DNA of 64,000 nucleotides from Gaiellasilicea sp963794385 (lineage in GTDB: Bacteria; Actinomycetota; Thermoleophilia; Gaiellales; Gaiellaceae). Below are positions 50,797-58,823 of this stretch, piece after piece (position 1 is the stretch's first letter; the number at the start of each line of letters is the position of its first letter). Below the pieces are notes generated by a model. The model saw nothing but the letters and a program-made list of their open reading frames with translations, had not been told where the DNA came from and searched no databases. The position numbers were made by a program, and so were the translations under genes. Location: NCBI GenBank assembly GCA_963794385.1, contig CAWCDT010000002.1:62001-126000 (forward strand), in the 5' to 3' direction.

Positions 50797-51179
50797 AACG
50801 CCGCGAGTACCGGGTCGAAGGGCTCGCCGAACCAATCTCGCACTACACGGATGCCGTCCTGGCCGGCGACCTGCTCTTCATCTCGGGTCTGGTCGGCGTC
50901 GACGAGGACGGGGCGCTCGTCGGCGGCGACGATGTCGCCGCGCAGGCACGGCAGGTGTTCGAGAACATGCGTGTGGTGCTCGACGGGGCCGGCTGCCGTT
51001 TCGAGGATGTCGTCAAGGTCACCGTCTACCTCACCGACGTCGACGACCGGCCGAAGATCAACCCCGTGCGGCAGGAGGTCTTCGGCGACGCCCGGCCGGC
51101 GAGCACGCTCGTGGAGGTGTCGCGGCTCGCAGTTCCCGGCGCGAAGGTCGAGATCGAGGCTGTCGCGCAGATTCCGTGA
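50793..51179 (+). CDS. RidA-family protein (YjgF/YER057c/UK114)
   Basis: The 128-residue protein has the RidA fold with LLFISGLVGVDEDGALVGGD, the segment FEDVVKVTVYLTDVDDRPKI and RPASTLVEVSRLAVPGAKVE. The last contains the conserved arginine that binds carboxylates. RidA hydrolyses reactive enamine/imine intermediates. Operon paralogues commonly deaminate pathway enamines, which suits its position beside an amidase. ATG 50793 overlaps the TPP-enzyme stop, and its stop overlaps the amidase GTG. Confidence 0.88.
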   Translation: MKRREYRVEGLAEPISHYTDAVLAGDLLFISGLVGVDEDGALVGGDDVAAQARQVFENMRVVLDGAGCRFEDVVKVTVYLTDVDDRPKINPVRQEVFGDARPASTLVEVSRLAVPGAKVEIEAVAQIP

Positions 51180-52283
51180 GCGACGATCGCTGGAACGCGT
51201 TCATCACCCGGGTCGACCCGGGCGAGCCGCGCCCGGGCCCTCTCTCCGGAAGAACGCTCGGGGTCAAGGATCTCTTCGACACCGCCGGCATCCGAACGAC
51301 GTACGGCTCCCGGATCTACGGGCAGCGCGTGCCCGAGCGCAACGCGGTCGCAGTCCAGCGTCTGCTCGACGCCGGCGCCGTGCTCGTCGGCAAGACGCAC
51401 CTGCCCGAGTTCGCCTGGAGCGTCCTCGGCGCGAGTCCAGTGGTACGGGACGTGCGGCAACCCGGCGTACCCCGGCAGGACGACCGGAGGCTCTTCGAGC
51501 GGCTCGGCGGCGGCGCTCGCAGCCGGTCTCTGTGAGCTCGCGCTCGGCACCGACACCGGCTGCTCGATCCGCCTGCCGTCTGCGGCCTGCGAGGTCGTCG
51601 GGCTGAAGTCGCAGTGGGGCCTGATCTCTATGGAGGGCGCCTTCCCGCTCTGCCCGACGCTCGACACGGCGGGGCCGATGGCTCGGAGCGTCGCGGACGT
51701 GGCGCTGCTGTGGTCGGTGCTGACCGGGCGGCCGCTCCCGGAGCCGCGTCTCGACGGGCTCACGATCGGCCTCCTCCGGCAGCCGCCCGGGATCGGCGAC
51801 GGCCGCGCCACCGAGCAGAGCGATCTCGCCGAGACGTGGGTCGCTGAGCTCGAGAGCAAGGGCGCGCGCGTCGTCGAGGCGCGCATCCCGGAGCCGTCCG
51901 CGAACACCTGGCCCCAGTTCCAGCACGAGGCCGCGCAGTCCCACGCCGCGACCTTCCCGAGCCGCGCCGGCGAATACGGAGAGGTGATGCGAAGGAAGCT
52001 CGAGGCAGCGCAGCGCGTGCGCGAGGAGGAGGTCGCGGCCGCGTACGGAGCGATCGGGGAGTGGCGCCGCTATGAGCCCGACGTCGACCTCTACGTCAGT
52101 CCCTGCTACGCCGTCGAGCTGCCCCCGGCAGACGCGGACGAGCTCGAGATCCGCCTGCCGCTGACCTCGTTCCTCCGCTGGGTGAACCTGATCGGCTGGG
52201 CCGGGCTCGCGATCGGGAACCTGCAGTTGATCGCGCCCACGGACGAGGTCGTGCTGGCAGCGGGCCTCGCCTGGGAAGGCTGA
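51176..52283 (+). CDS. Amidase, amidase-signature family (one frame break)
   Basis: The enzyme hydrolyses an amide bond with a Ser-cisSer-Lys triad. The first 88 residues hold the lysine in VLVGKTHLPEFAWSVLG. A surplus A near 51439 must be removed to read PWYGTCGNPAYPGRTTGGSS and SGSAAALAAGLCELALGTDT (cis-Ser). The nucleophile follows in GCSIRLPSAACEVVGLK. The repaired length is 368 residues, shorter than typical AS amidases (450-500), with a short C-terminal region. It is last in the seven-gene operon. It may release ammonia from an amide taken up by the importer encoded immediately downstream. Confidence 0.83.
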
Positions 52284-52301
52284 CAGATCATCGATTATCG
52301 A
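52284..52301 (+). promoter_or_regulatory. TCGATNATCGA operator upstream of the second ABC importer
   Basis: A perfect TCGATTATCGA at 52291-52301 is preceded at 7-bp offset by a weaker copy, CAGATCATCGA (52284-52294). Unlike the sites at 44070 and 60696, it lies entirely upstream of the -35 box (11 bases away), the position of an activator rather than a repressor. Confidence 0.55.
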
Positions 52302-52312
52302 GCAGTCGCACG

Positions 52313-52341
52313 TTGAAACTCGCCTGACAGCTTGGTACGTT
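52313..52341 (+). promoter_or_regulatory. Promoter of the second ABC importer operon
   Basis: TTGAAA (52313-52318), a 17-base spacer and TACGTT (52336-52341) predict a start near 52348-52352. The first permease begins with GTG at 52352, so the message should be leaderless or nearly so. Confidence 0.6.
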
Positions 52342-52351
52342 CGCGCGCGGG

Positions 52352-53476
52352 GTGAGCGAGCGACTGCGTTTCTGGGACCTCCGTCTGCTGCCGAAGCTGG
52401 CCGCAGCGGCACTCGTTCTGTTCGCGATTCTCTACGTGCTCGTCATCGCCGAGCCGCCCCCCGAGCTCGGCTTCGGCAACTGGCGAACGACGACCTTCGG
52501 CTCGGCAACCGACGATCCAGGCTCGTTCCTGCTGATCCTGCTCGACGCGGTCACGTTCGCCGGCCTGCTCTTCATCGTCGCGAGCGGCTTCTCGCTCATC
52601 TTCGGCCTGATGCGGGTGGTGAACATGGCCCACGGGTCGTTCTACCTCCTGGCCGGCTACATCGCCTACGAGGTGCAGCAGCGGATGACCGGGGAGGGGG
52701 GCTTCGCGATCGCGGGCACCGACGTCTCGACGTGGGAATGGGTGCTCCCCGTGCTCATCGCCGCCGCCATCGTCTCGGTGGTCGGGCTCGTCGTCCAGCA
52801 GCTGTTGCTCCGCTGGAACCAGGGTCAGGAGCTCCGCCAGGCGCTGCTCACGATTGCGGTCTCGGTGATCGTCGCCGACCAGGTGATCGCGCACTTTCCG
52901 CGGCAGGGGACCGAGCAGGTCGGCGGCGGGAACGCCGTCAGCCTCACGTGGCCAGGCTGGACCGAGCGCCGGATCGACCTCAAGGTCTGGAACATCGACT
53001 ACTCGCTCGCGCGCCTCGCCATCCTCGCGCTCGGAGTCTCCGTCGGGATCGGGCTCTGGCTCTGGCTCTACCGGACGAGGACGGGGAAGGTGATCCGCGC
53101 CGGCGTCGACGACCCGCAGATGACCTCGGCGCTCGGGATCAACATCCAGAAGACGTTCGCGATCGCCTTCGCGATCGGCGCGGCGCTGGCCGCGCTCGGC
53201 GCGGCTGTCGGGACCTCGCAGGGCAACGTCGCCTCGGGGCAGGACGCGCAATGGCTTCTGAACGCGCTCGTCGTCGTCATCGTCGGCGGCATGGGCTCGC
53301 TCCTGGGCGCGGCGGCGGGCGCCTTGCTCTACGCGCTCGTGCTCACGTTCTCGGCCGCCTACCTGCCGCTCACGAGCAACAACTGCTGCTCGCAGTACTC
53401 GATCGTGCTCACGTTCGTGCTGATCGCGCTCGTGCTCGCATTCCGCCCGCAGGGACTCTTCGGGAGAGCCGGATGA
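52352..53476 (+). CDS. Branched-chain-type ABC transporter permease (LivH-like, N-terminally extended)
   Basis: The 374-residue membrane protein has the LivH pattern IVASGFSLIFGLMRVVNMAH and the coupling segment KVIRAGVDDPQMTSALGINI. It is about 80 residues longer than usual. An additional N-terminal membrane span (LLPKLAAAALVLFAILYVLV, about 12-31) and a short loop precede the canonical first span. The GTG follows a leaderless promoter. In contrast to the first importer, the order here is permease-permease-receptor-ATPase-ATPase. It overlaps the next gene by 4 bases (ATGA). Confidence 0.88.
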   Translation: MSERLRFWDLRLLPKLAAAALVLFAILYVLVIAEPPPELGFGNWRTTTFGSATDDPGSFLLILLDAVTFAGLLFIVASGFSLIFGLMRVVNMAHGSFYLLAGYIAYEVQQRMTGEGGFAIAGTDVSTWEWVLPVLIAAAIVSVVGLVVQQLLLRWNQGQELRQALLTIAVSVIVADQVIAHFPRQGTEQVGGGNAVSLTWPGWTERRIDLKVWNIDYSLARLAILALGVSVGIGLWLWLYRTRTGKVIRAGVDDPQMTSALGINIQKTFAIAFAIGAALAALGAAVGTSQGNVASGQDAQWLLNALVVVIVGGMGSLLGAAAGALLYALVLTFSAAYLPLTSNNCCSQYSIVLTFVLIALVLAFRPQGLFGRAG

Positions 53477-54549
53477 GGGCGAGACTCGATCCGAAAGCGA
53501 CCTCCGAACGGGTGATCGGCGTCGCTCTGCTCGTGCTGCTCGCGCTCGGACCGGCGATCTTCAACGACTACTGGATCAACACGATCCTGACGCAGATGTT
53601 CATCTTCGGGATCGCCGCGGCCAGCCTCATCTTCCTGTCCGCCTACGGCGCCATGACCTCGCTCGCACAGACCGCGCTCGTGGGCATCTCGGCCTATCTG
53701 ATCGGGAACATGGTCACGCAGGGAGGCGCCGGGGGCGAGACCAAGGGCCTGACGCTGGGGTGGGACCCCACGCTCGCGCTCGTGCTCGCGATCGCGATCA
53801 CCACGCTGATCGGGGTGATCTTCGGCGCCGTCGCAGCGCGCAGCTTCGGCATCTACTTCCTGATGCTGACGCTGACCTACGGCGTAATCGCCAACTACTT
53901 CTTCGGGCAGGTGACGCAGTTCGGGGGGTTCTCGCCGATCGCCGGCATCAACCAGTACACGCCCGGGTTCGTCGGCGACATCGTCGGCCACCCCGACAAG
54001 CTCTACTACATCGGGCTGGGCGCCTCACTCGCGGTCTACGGGGCGATCAGGTACCTGATCCGAACGCCCTTCGGGCTCTCGTTGCAGGGTGTGCGGGACG
54101 ACCCCGTCCGCATGAGCTCGCTCGGCTACAACGTCCCGTTGCACCGGGCGCTCGCGTTCGGCTTCGCCTCGTTCGTCGCCGCCCTCGCGGGAGTCCTCCT
54201 CGTCTGGTGGGACGGGCAGATCGCGCCGGGCAACCTCGGTCTCGCCGCCACGATCGAGCTGCTCGTGATCGCCGTCATCGGCGGCCTCGCCCGGATCGAG
54301 GGGGCGTGGGTCGGTGCCTTCGCCTTCATCGTCATCAACAACTACGTCCGCGACGTCGAGCTTCCCGTCATCGGCGGCAGCTTCAACACGATCATCGGCC
54401 TGATCTTCCTCGTCATCGTCATCGTCTCCCCGGACGGGCTCATGGGACTTTGGGACCGTCTCTGGCGTTCCCTGGGAAGGCGCGGCGGCGGAACGCCTGA
54501 AGCCGCCTCCGTGACCCGCCAGGCCGCTCCGGAGGCGAGCTCTCCATGA
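53473..54549 (+). CDS. Branched-chain-type ABC transporter permease (LivM-like)
   Basis: The 358-residue membrane protein has about ten spans, with LIFLSAYGAMTSLAQTALVG, the coupling segment LSLQGVRDDPVRMSSLGYNV and the hydrophobic C-terminal repeat IVINNYVRDVELPVIGGSFN. ATG 53473 overlaps the upstream stop. The cytoplasmic tail is proline/alanine-rich. The following 91-bp gap (54550-54640) holds a twice-repeated GGGGGTTCT (54552-54569) and the ribosome site of the receptor gene, but no clear promoter. Confidence 0.88.
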   Translation: MRARLDPKATSERVIGVALLVLLALGPAIFNDYWINTILTQMFIFGIAAASLIFLSAYGAMTSLAQTALVGISAYLIGNMVTQGGAGGETKGLTLGWDPTLALVLAIAITTLIGVIFGAVAARSFGIYFLMLTLTYGVIANYFFGQVTQFGGFSPIAGINQYTPGFVGDIVGHPDKLYYIGLGASLAVYGAIRYLIRTPFGLSLQGVRDDPVRMSSLGYNVPLHRALAFGFASFVAALAGVLLVWWDGQIAPGNLGLAATIELLVIAVIGGLARIEGAWVGAFAFIVINNYVRDVELPVIGGSFNTIIGLIFLVIVIVSPDGLMGLWDRLWRSLGRRGGGTPEAASVTRQAAPEASSP

Positions 54550-54640
54550 AAGGGGGTTCTGGGGGTTCTGGTTCGCACCAACCAAACCGCAGGTCTTTCG
54601 TCACCACGTCTGGTCCCACTACGGCAACAAGGGAGGAACA

Positions 54641-56035
54641 ATGAAGAACATGCGTAGCTGGAGGCTCCTGCTTCCGCTCGCAGTGCTCGCGGCCGTGACA
54701 GCGGTCTGGGTGTCCGGCGCGTTCGCCTCACCCCAGACGCACACGATCAGGGTCGCGATCATGACCGATTGCAAAGGCGCCTTCGCGTTCGGCTACGAGC
54801 TCGACATCGGCGGCGCGCAGGCCGCGCTCGCACAGTACGCGAACGGGAAGGTCAAGAACAAGAACAAGCCGTCGGCCGGGATGACGGGCATCACGATCCA
54901 GAACCACAAGGTGCAGATCGTCGGCTACGGCTGCGGCGACGACACGGGCCCGACCGCGCTGAAGGAGACGCGGCGGCTGATGGAGCAGCTCAACGCCGAC
55001 GTCATGATCGGGCCGCTCTCCGGCGACGAAGCCGTGTCGGTCGCGAACTACGCCAAGACGCACCTGTCGAAGACGTTCATCATCGGCACGGCCGGATCGC
55101 AGGATCCGACCCTGCAGATCGCACCGAGGAACATGTTCCGCTACCACGGTGACGGCGCCCAGTGGAACGCAGGCCTCGGCGAGATCCTGTACAAGAAGCT
55201 GGGCTGGCGGACGGCCGCGATCATCATGGACGACTACAGCTTCGGCTGGACGTCCGGCGCTGGGATCATCGCGGACTTCTGCGCGATCGGCGGGCAGATC
55301 ACGAAGCGCGTGTTCCCGCCGCTCAACACGACGGACTACGCGCCGTTCGTGCGCCAGCTGCCGCGCCCCGGCACGGTCGACGGCTACATGTGGGTCGTCG
55401 GCGGAACCGGGACGGCGTCCAGCCTGAAGGCGTTCGAGCAGGCGTACGGTGCGATCAACCCGAAGCAGCACGCCGGCAACCTGTTCTTCGCCTTCCTCGG
55501 GGCCGACAAGGTCGTGGGCCCGAAGGTCGTCGGCACGTACGTCGGCGGCTTCGGCACCGGCCCGGGCCTCAAGACCAGGCAGGCAGCGAGGTACGAGGCC
55601 GTGATGAAGAAGTGGTATCCGAAGCTGCCGGCAGCGGATGGCTTCGTCTACAACTACTACAACGCGGCCTGGGCGCTCGTCCGCGGGCTGACCGCCTCCG
55701 GCGGCCAGATCGGCGCGGCGTTGCAGCGGGCGATGCCGAAGCTGAACCAGTCGGCCTACGAGGTCTCCGACGGAGGCATCGTCCGGCTCGACACCCGCCG
55801 GCAGGCGATTCAGGACCAGTATCCCCTGCAGGTCGTCAGGAACGCCGACGGCTCGATCGGGACGAAGATCGTCGGCTTCGTGCCCAACGTCGACCAGTCG
55901 TTCGGCGGCCTGTTCAAGCCGTCGAGCCCGGCCCCCGGCCGCGCACAGCCCGCGTGCGTGAAGAAGACGCTGCCGTGGCAGGGCAAGATCCGCGAGGTGC
56001 GGAACGGCGTCATCACGAAAACGGTCATCAAGTAG
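54641..56035 (+). CDS. Branched-chain-type ABC transporter substrate-binding protein
   Basis: The 464-residue receptor has a signal peptide (SWRLLLPLAVLAAVTAVWVS, cleavage near AFAS). The type I binding-protein fold follows: IRVAIMTDCKGAFAFGYELD, MEQLNADVMIGPLSGDEAVS, FRYHGDGAQWNAGLGEILYK and PAADGFVYNYYNAAWALVRG. It is larger than the first receptor (399 residues) and only distantly similar, so the two importers probably carry different ligands. A GGGAGGAAC ribosome site precedes ATG 54641. Two cysteines near the N-terminus (TDCKG, YGCGDD) and one near the C-terminus may form disulphides. Confidence 0.88.
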   Translation: MKNMRSWRLLLPLAVLAAVTAVWVSGAFASPQTHTIRVAIMTDCKGAFAFGYELDIGGAQAALAQYANGKVKNKNKPSAGMTGITIQNHKVQIVGYGCGDDTGPTALKETRRLMEQLNADVMIGPLSGDEAVSVANYAKTHLSKTFIIGTAGSQDPTLQIAPRNMFRYHGDGAQWNAGLGEILYKKLGWRTAAIIMDDYSFGWTSGAGIIADFCAIGGQITKRVFPPLNTTDYAPFVRQLPRPGTVDGYMWVVGGTGTASSLKAFEQAYGAINPKQHAGNLFFAFLGADKVVGPKVVGTYVGGFGTGPGLKTRQAARYEAVMKKWYPKLPAADGFVYNYYNAAWALVRGLTASGGQIGAALQRAMPKLNQSAYEVSDGGIVRLDTRRQAIQDQYPLQVVRNADGSIGTKIVGFVPNVDQSFGGLFKPSSPAPGRAQPACVKKTLPWQGKIREVRNGVITKTVIK

Positions 56036-56039
56036 GTAC

Positions 56040-56825
56040 ATGACCGAAGCACCGTCCACCGTCCCGAGCGCCGTGCCGACTCTCCGTTTGCGGGGAGTCG
56101 GCCGGCGCTTCGGCGGTCTGCACGCGGTGAGCGACGTCGACCTCGACGTCGCTCACGGCGAGCGTCGCGCCATTCTCGGCCCGAACGGGGCAGGCAAGAC
56201 CACGCTCTTCAACGTCATCTCGGGTGACCTCTCGGCGACGTCGGGGAGCGTCGAGCTCTTCGGCGAGGACGTGACGACGGTGCCGCCCCGCAAGCGCACC
56301 CAGCGGGGACTGGCGCGCACGTATCAGCAGTCCCGCATGCTCCTCGGCGTCAGCGTCGAGGACAGCATCTACCTCTCGGCACTCGGAGTCGGCGCGGGCC
56401 ACCTGCGGCCGGTGACATTGCCGCGCCGCGACAAGGCGCTCCGCGACCGCGCGCGGGAAGCAGCACGCCGCGCCGCAATCGACCACAGGCTCTCGGAGCT
56501 CGTCGGCAACCTCTCCCACGGCGAGCACCGGCAGGTCGCGATCGCGATGGCGCTCGCGTCCGAGCCGAAGCTGATGATGCTGGACGAGCCGGCGTCCGGC
56601 CTCTCACGAGGGGAGCGGCAACTCCTGATCGAGCTGCTGCTCTCGCTCGACAAGGACATCACCCTCGTCCTGATCGAGCACGACATGGACGTCGCGCTCA
56701 CAGTCGCCGAACGGGTGACGATGATGCACAACGGTCGGATCATCGTCGAAGGCACACCCGACGAGATTCGAGGCAACACGCTCGTCCACGATCTCTACCT
56801 GGGCCGGCACCACGGCGATGACTGA
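56040..56825 (+). CDS. Branched-chain-type ABC transporter ATP-binding protein (LivG-like)
   Basis: The 261-residue ATPase shows Walker A AILGPNGAGKTTLFNVISGD, signature NLSHGEHRQVAIAMALASEP and Walker B LMMLDEPASGLSRGERQLLI. It also has the LivG-type Q-loop region RGLARTYQQSRMLLGVSVED. It starts four bases after the receptor stop and overlaps the LivF-like gene by eight bases. It should pair with LivF to power the two permeases encoded upstream. Confidence 0.92.
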   Translation: MTEAPSTVPSAVPTLRLRGVGRRFGGLHAVSDVDLDVAHGERRAILGPNGAGKTTLFNVISGDLSATSGSVELFGEDVTTVPPRKRTQRGLARTYQQSRMLLGVSVEDSIYLSALGVGAGHLRPVTLPRRDKALRDRAREAARRAAIDHRLSELVGNLSHGEHRQVAIAMALASEPKLMMLDEPASGLSRGERQLLIELLLSLDKDITLVLIEHDMDVALTVAERVTMMHNGRIIVEGTPDEIRGNTLVHDLYLGRHHGDD

Positions 56826-57540
56826 CGTCCTGCTCAGCGTGGAGGGCCTTCAGGCCCACTACTCCAGCGCACAGGTCCTCCACGACGTGACGTTCTCGAT
56901 GGGCAAGGAGTCGGTCGCAATCGTCGGTCGTAACGGCATGGGCAAGTCGACTCTGTGCAACGCGATCATGGGACTCACGCCTCCGCGCGCCAGCGGCTCG
57001 GTGAAGTTCGAAGGCAAGGAGCTGATCGGTAGGCCGCCGCACAAGATCGCCCGCGCAGGGCTGGGCTACGTCCCGCAGGGCAGGCGCCTCTTTCCCTCGC
57101 TCACGGTCAACGAGCACCTCGTGATCGCCGCGAGGAAGGGCGAAGCAGCGTGGACCGCGGAACGCGTGTACGAGTTCTTCCCCCGGCTGGCCGAGCGCAA
57201 GCGAAACGGCGGCGCTGAGCTCTCCGGCGGCGAGCAGCAGATGCTCGCGATCGGCCGGGCACTGCTCGGCAATCCGCGGCTCCTGATCATGGACGAGCCT
57301 TCCGAGGGGCTGGCCCCCGCGATCGTCGACATGATGGTCGAGTCGTTCAAGACGCTCGAGGAGGAAGGCCTGGCGATCCTGCTGATCGAGCAGAAGCTCG
57401 ACGTGGCGACGTCGCTCGCCGACCGCCAACTCGTGATGGTCGGCGGCGAGATCGCGCTCGAGACGACCGCCCAGGAGCTCGAACGCGACACCGAGATGCA
57501 GCGAAGGTTTCTCGGCGTCGAGCCCGTGGCGCACGCGTGA
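56818..57540 (+). CDS. Branched-chain-type ABC transporter ATP-binding protein (LivF-like)
   Basis: The 240-residue ATPase has Walker A IVGRNGMGKSTLCNAIMGLT, LivF-type GLGYVPQGRRLFPSLTVNEH, signature ELSGGEQQMLAIGRALLGNP and Walker B LLIMDEPSEGLAPAIVDMMV. ATG 56818 overlaps the LivG-like gene. The stop overlaps the GTG of the lipoprotein gene, so the operon continues. Confidence 0.92.
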   Translation: MTDVLLSVEGLQAHYSSAQVLHDVTFSMGKESVAIVGRNGMGKSTLCNAIMGLTPPRASGSVKFEGKELIGRPPHKIARAGLGYVPQGRRLFPSLTVNEHLVIAARKGEAAWTAERVYEFFPRLAERKRNGGAELSGGEQQMLAIGRALLGNPRLLIMDEPSEGLAPAIVDMMVESFKTLEEEGLAILLIEQKLDVATSLADRQLVMVGGEIALETTAQELERDTEMQRRFLGVEPVAHA

Positions 57541-58442
57541 GGGCGGCGCGGCCACTACTCGCCCTTGGTGTCGCGCTCCTGCTCGCAGCGTGTGGCGGCT
57601 CCGACGAGGCGAATCCGGATCTCCTGCTGGTCAGCACCCGGGACGGCGACTACGCGATCTACGGGCTGAGCTCGAGCGGGGGTGACCAGCAGCGGCTCAC
57701 GGAGACCGAGGTCGACTCGTCGACGCCGCAGGGCCTCTTCTTCCAGACGGAGCCCGCCTGGTCGCCCGACGCGGCCACGATCGCGTTCGCGAGCAGGCGG
57801 AGCGGGACCTTCGATCTCTACGCGATGAACGCGGACGGGAGCGGGACACGGCGGCTGACCTCGACGAAGGAGGACGACGGCCAGCCGGCATGGTCGCCGG
57901 ACGGTAAGCGAATCGTCTTCGCCCGGGGGACCTCGACGCGCCTCTTCGTCATGGACGCGGACGACGGCGCCGGCGCCCAGCGCCTGACCGGCGAGGAAGT
58001 GGACGAGGGCGAGCCGGCGTGGTCGCCGGACGGCCGTTGGATCGCCTACGTGCGCAAGGTTCCCGGCTCGAGCGTCCGCGAGCTCTGGCTGCTGCGACCG
58101 GACGGCTCGCAAAGACGCCCGCTGACGAACTTGAAGGGCGTCGCTCAGGCGCCGGCGTGGTCGCCGGACGGGCGGCGGATCGCGTTCTCCGCCAACGTCG
58201 ACGGCAAGCGCTTCGACATCTACACGGTGGCCGCCGACGGGACGGATGTGCGCCTCGTCACCTCCGGCGAGGATTCGTTCGAGCCGGCCTGGTCCGCCGA
58301 TGGCAAGACGATCGCCTTCTCCGAAGGAGGAGCGATCTTCGCGATCGACGTCGAAAACGGCGAGGAGCAGATGCTGACCGAGCCGGAGAACAACGACTCG
58401 AGCCCGGCCTGGAACCCGCAACCCGAAAGTGAGGACGGCTGA
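57537..58442 (+). CDS. TolB-like beta-propeller lipoprotein
   Basis: The 301-residue protein starts with a lipoprotein signal (PLLALGVALLLAACGGSDEA, lipidated Cys in the LAAC box). Repeats of the TolB/WD40-like PD40 type follow. PAWSPDG or PAWSADG recurs at about 40-residue spacing, each followed by an I(A/V)F-type strand and a DLYAMNADGSGTRRLTS-like strand. The propeller sits outside the membrane. It is coupled to the transporter operon (GTGA overlap) and could present or sense the ligand. Such fusions to Liv operons are unusual, and the function is unknown. Confidence 0.8.
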   Translation: MRAARPLLALGVALLLAACGGSDEANPDLLLVSTRDGDYAIYGLSSSGGDQQRLTETEVDSSTPQGLFFQTEPAWSPDAATIAFASRRSGTFDLYAMNADGSGTRRLTSTKEDDGQPAWSPDGKRIVFARGTSTRLFVMDADDGAGAQRLTGEEVDEGEPAWSPDGRWIAYVRKVPGSSVRELWLLRPDGSQRRPLTNLKGVAQAPAWSPDGRRIAFSANVDGKRFDIYTVAADGTDVRLVTSGEDSFEPAWSADGKTIAFSEGGAIFAIDVENGEEQMLTEPENNDSSPAWNPQPESEDG

Positions 58443-58823
58443 TGCAGGCGGTGCGCGTGCACGAGGGGAACGAGCTCCGCAACGAGACCGTGCCGGACCC
58501 GCAACCCGTTGCCGGCGAGGCCCTCGTCGAGCTCCGCGCCGCCGGGCTCAACCGGCGGCGCCGGCGGCCGTGTGGTCGTCTTCGGCGGCACCGGTGGCAC
58601 GGAGGTGACGCTGCAGGTGCGGCCGTTCTACTTCAAGCAGCAGTCGCTCTACGGCACGCAGCTCGGCAGCCCGCGCGACTTCGAGCAGCTGCTGCGAATG
58701 CTCGAGGCGGCGACGTGGAAGCCGGTGCTCGACTCGGTGCGGCCGCTGGCCGAGGCCGAGGCGGCGCTGGCGCGGCTCGAGTCCGGCCGGCACTTCGGCA
58801 AGCTCGTGCTCGAGATCGCTTAG
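58442..58823 (+). pseudogene. Truncated zinc/quinone-type alcohol dehydrogenase-like gene with internal deletion
   Basis: The first 37 codons read MQAVRVHEGNELRNETVPDP and then LVELRAAGLNRR, the N-terminus of a quinone-oxidoreductase-like MDR enzyme. They are followed almost at once, one frame away, by the C-terminal part GGRVVVFGGTGGTEVTLQVR through LARLESGRHFGKLVLEIA. About 200 residues, including the cofactor-binding core, are absent. The junction lies in a repeated CCGGCGG (58552-58568), so a slip between repeats is plausible, either in the genome or in assembly. It cannot encode an active dehydrogenase as it stands. Its stop is interlocked with that of the RraA-like gene. Confidence 0.6.

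Noticed and set aside
15139..51439. Programmed +1 frameshifting at each individual frame break
   Set aside because: The sites share no slippery codon, internal Shine-Dalgarno, downstream structure or in-frame stop. They are scattered and occur twice in some genes, so sequencing insertions explain them better.
54552..54569. Twin GGGGGTTCT as a G-quadruplex or operator
   Set aside because: Only two G-runs are present, no inverted symmetry is seen and nothing similar recurs at other promoters.
31456..58823. The two Liv-type importers as a recent duplication
   Set aside because: Gene order differs (receptor first versus permeases first), the receptors differ in length (399 and 464 residues) and the proteins are only distantly similar.
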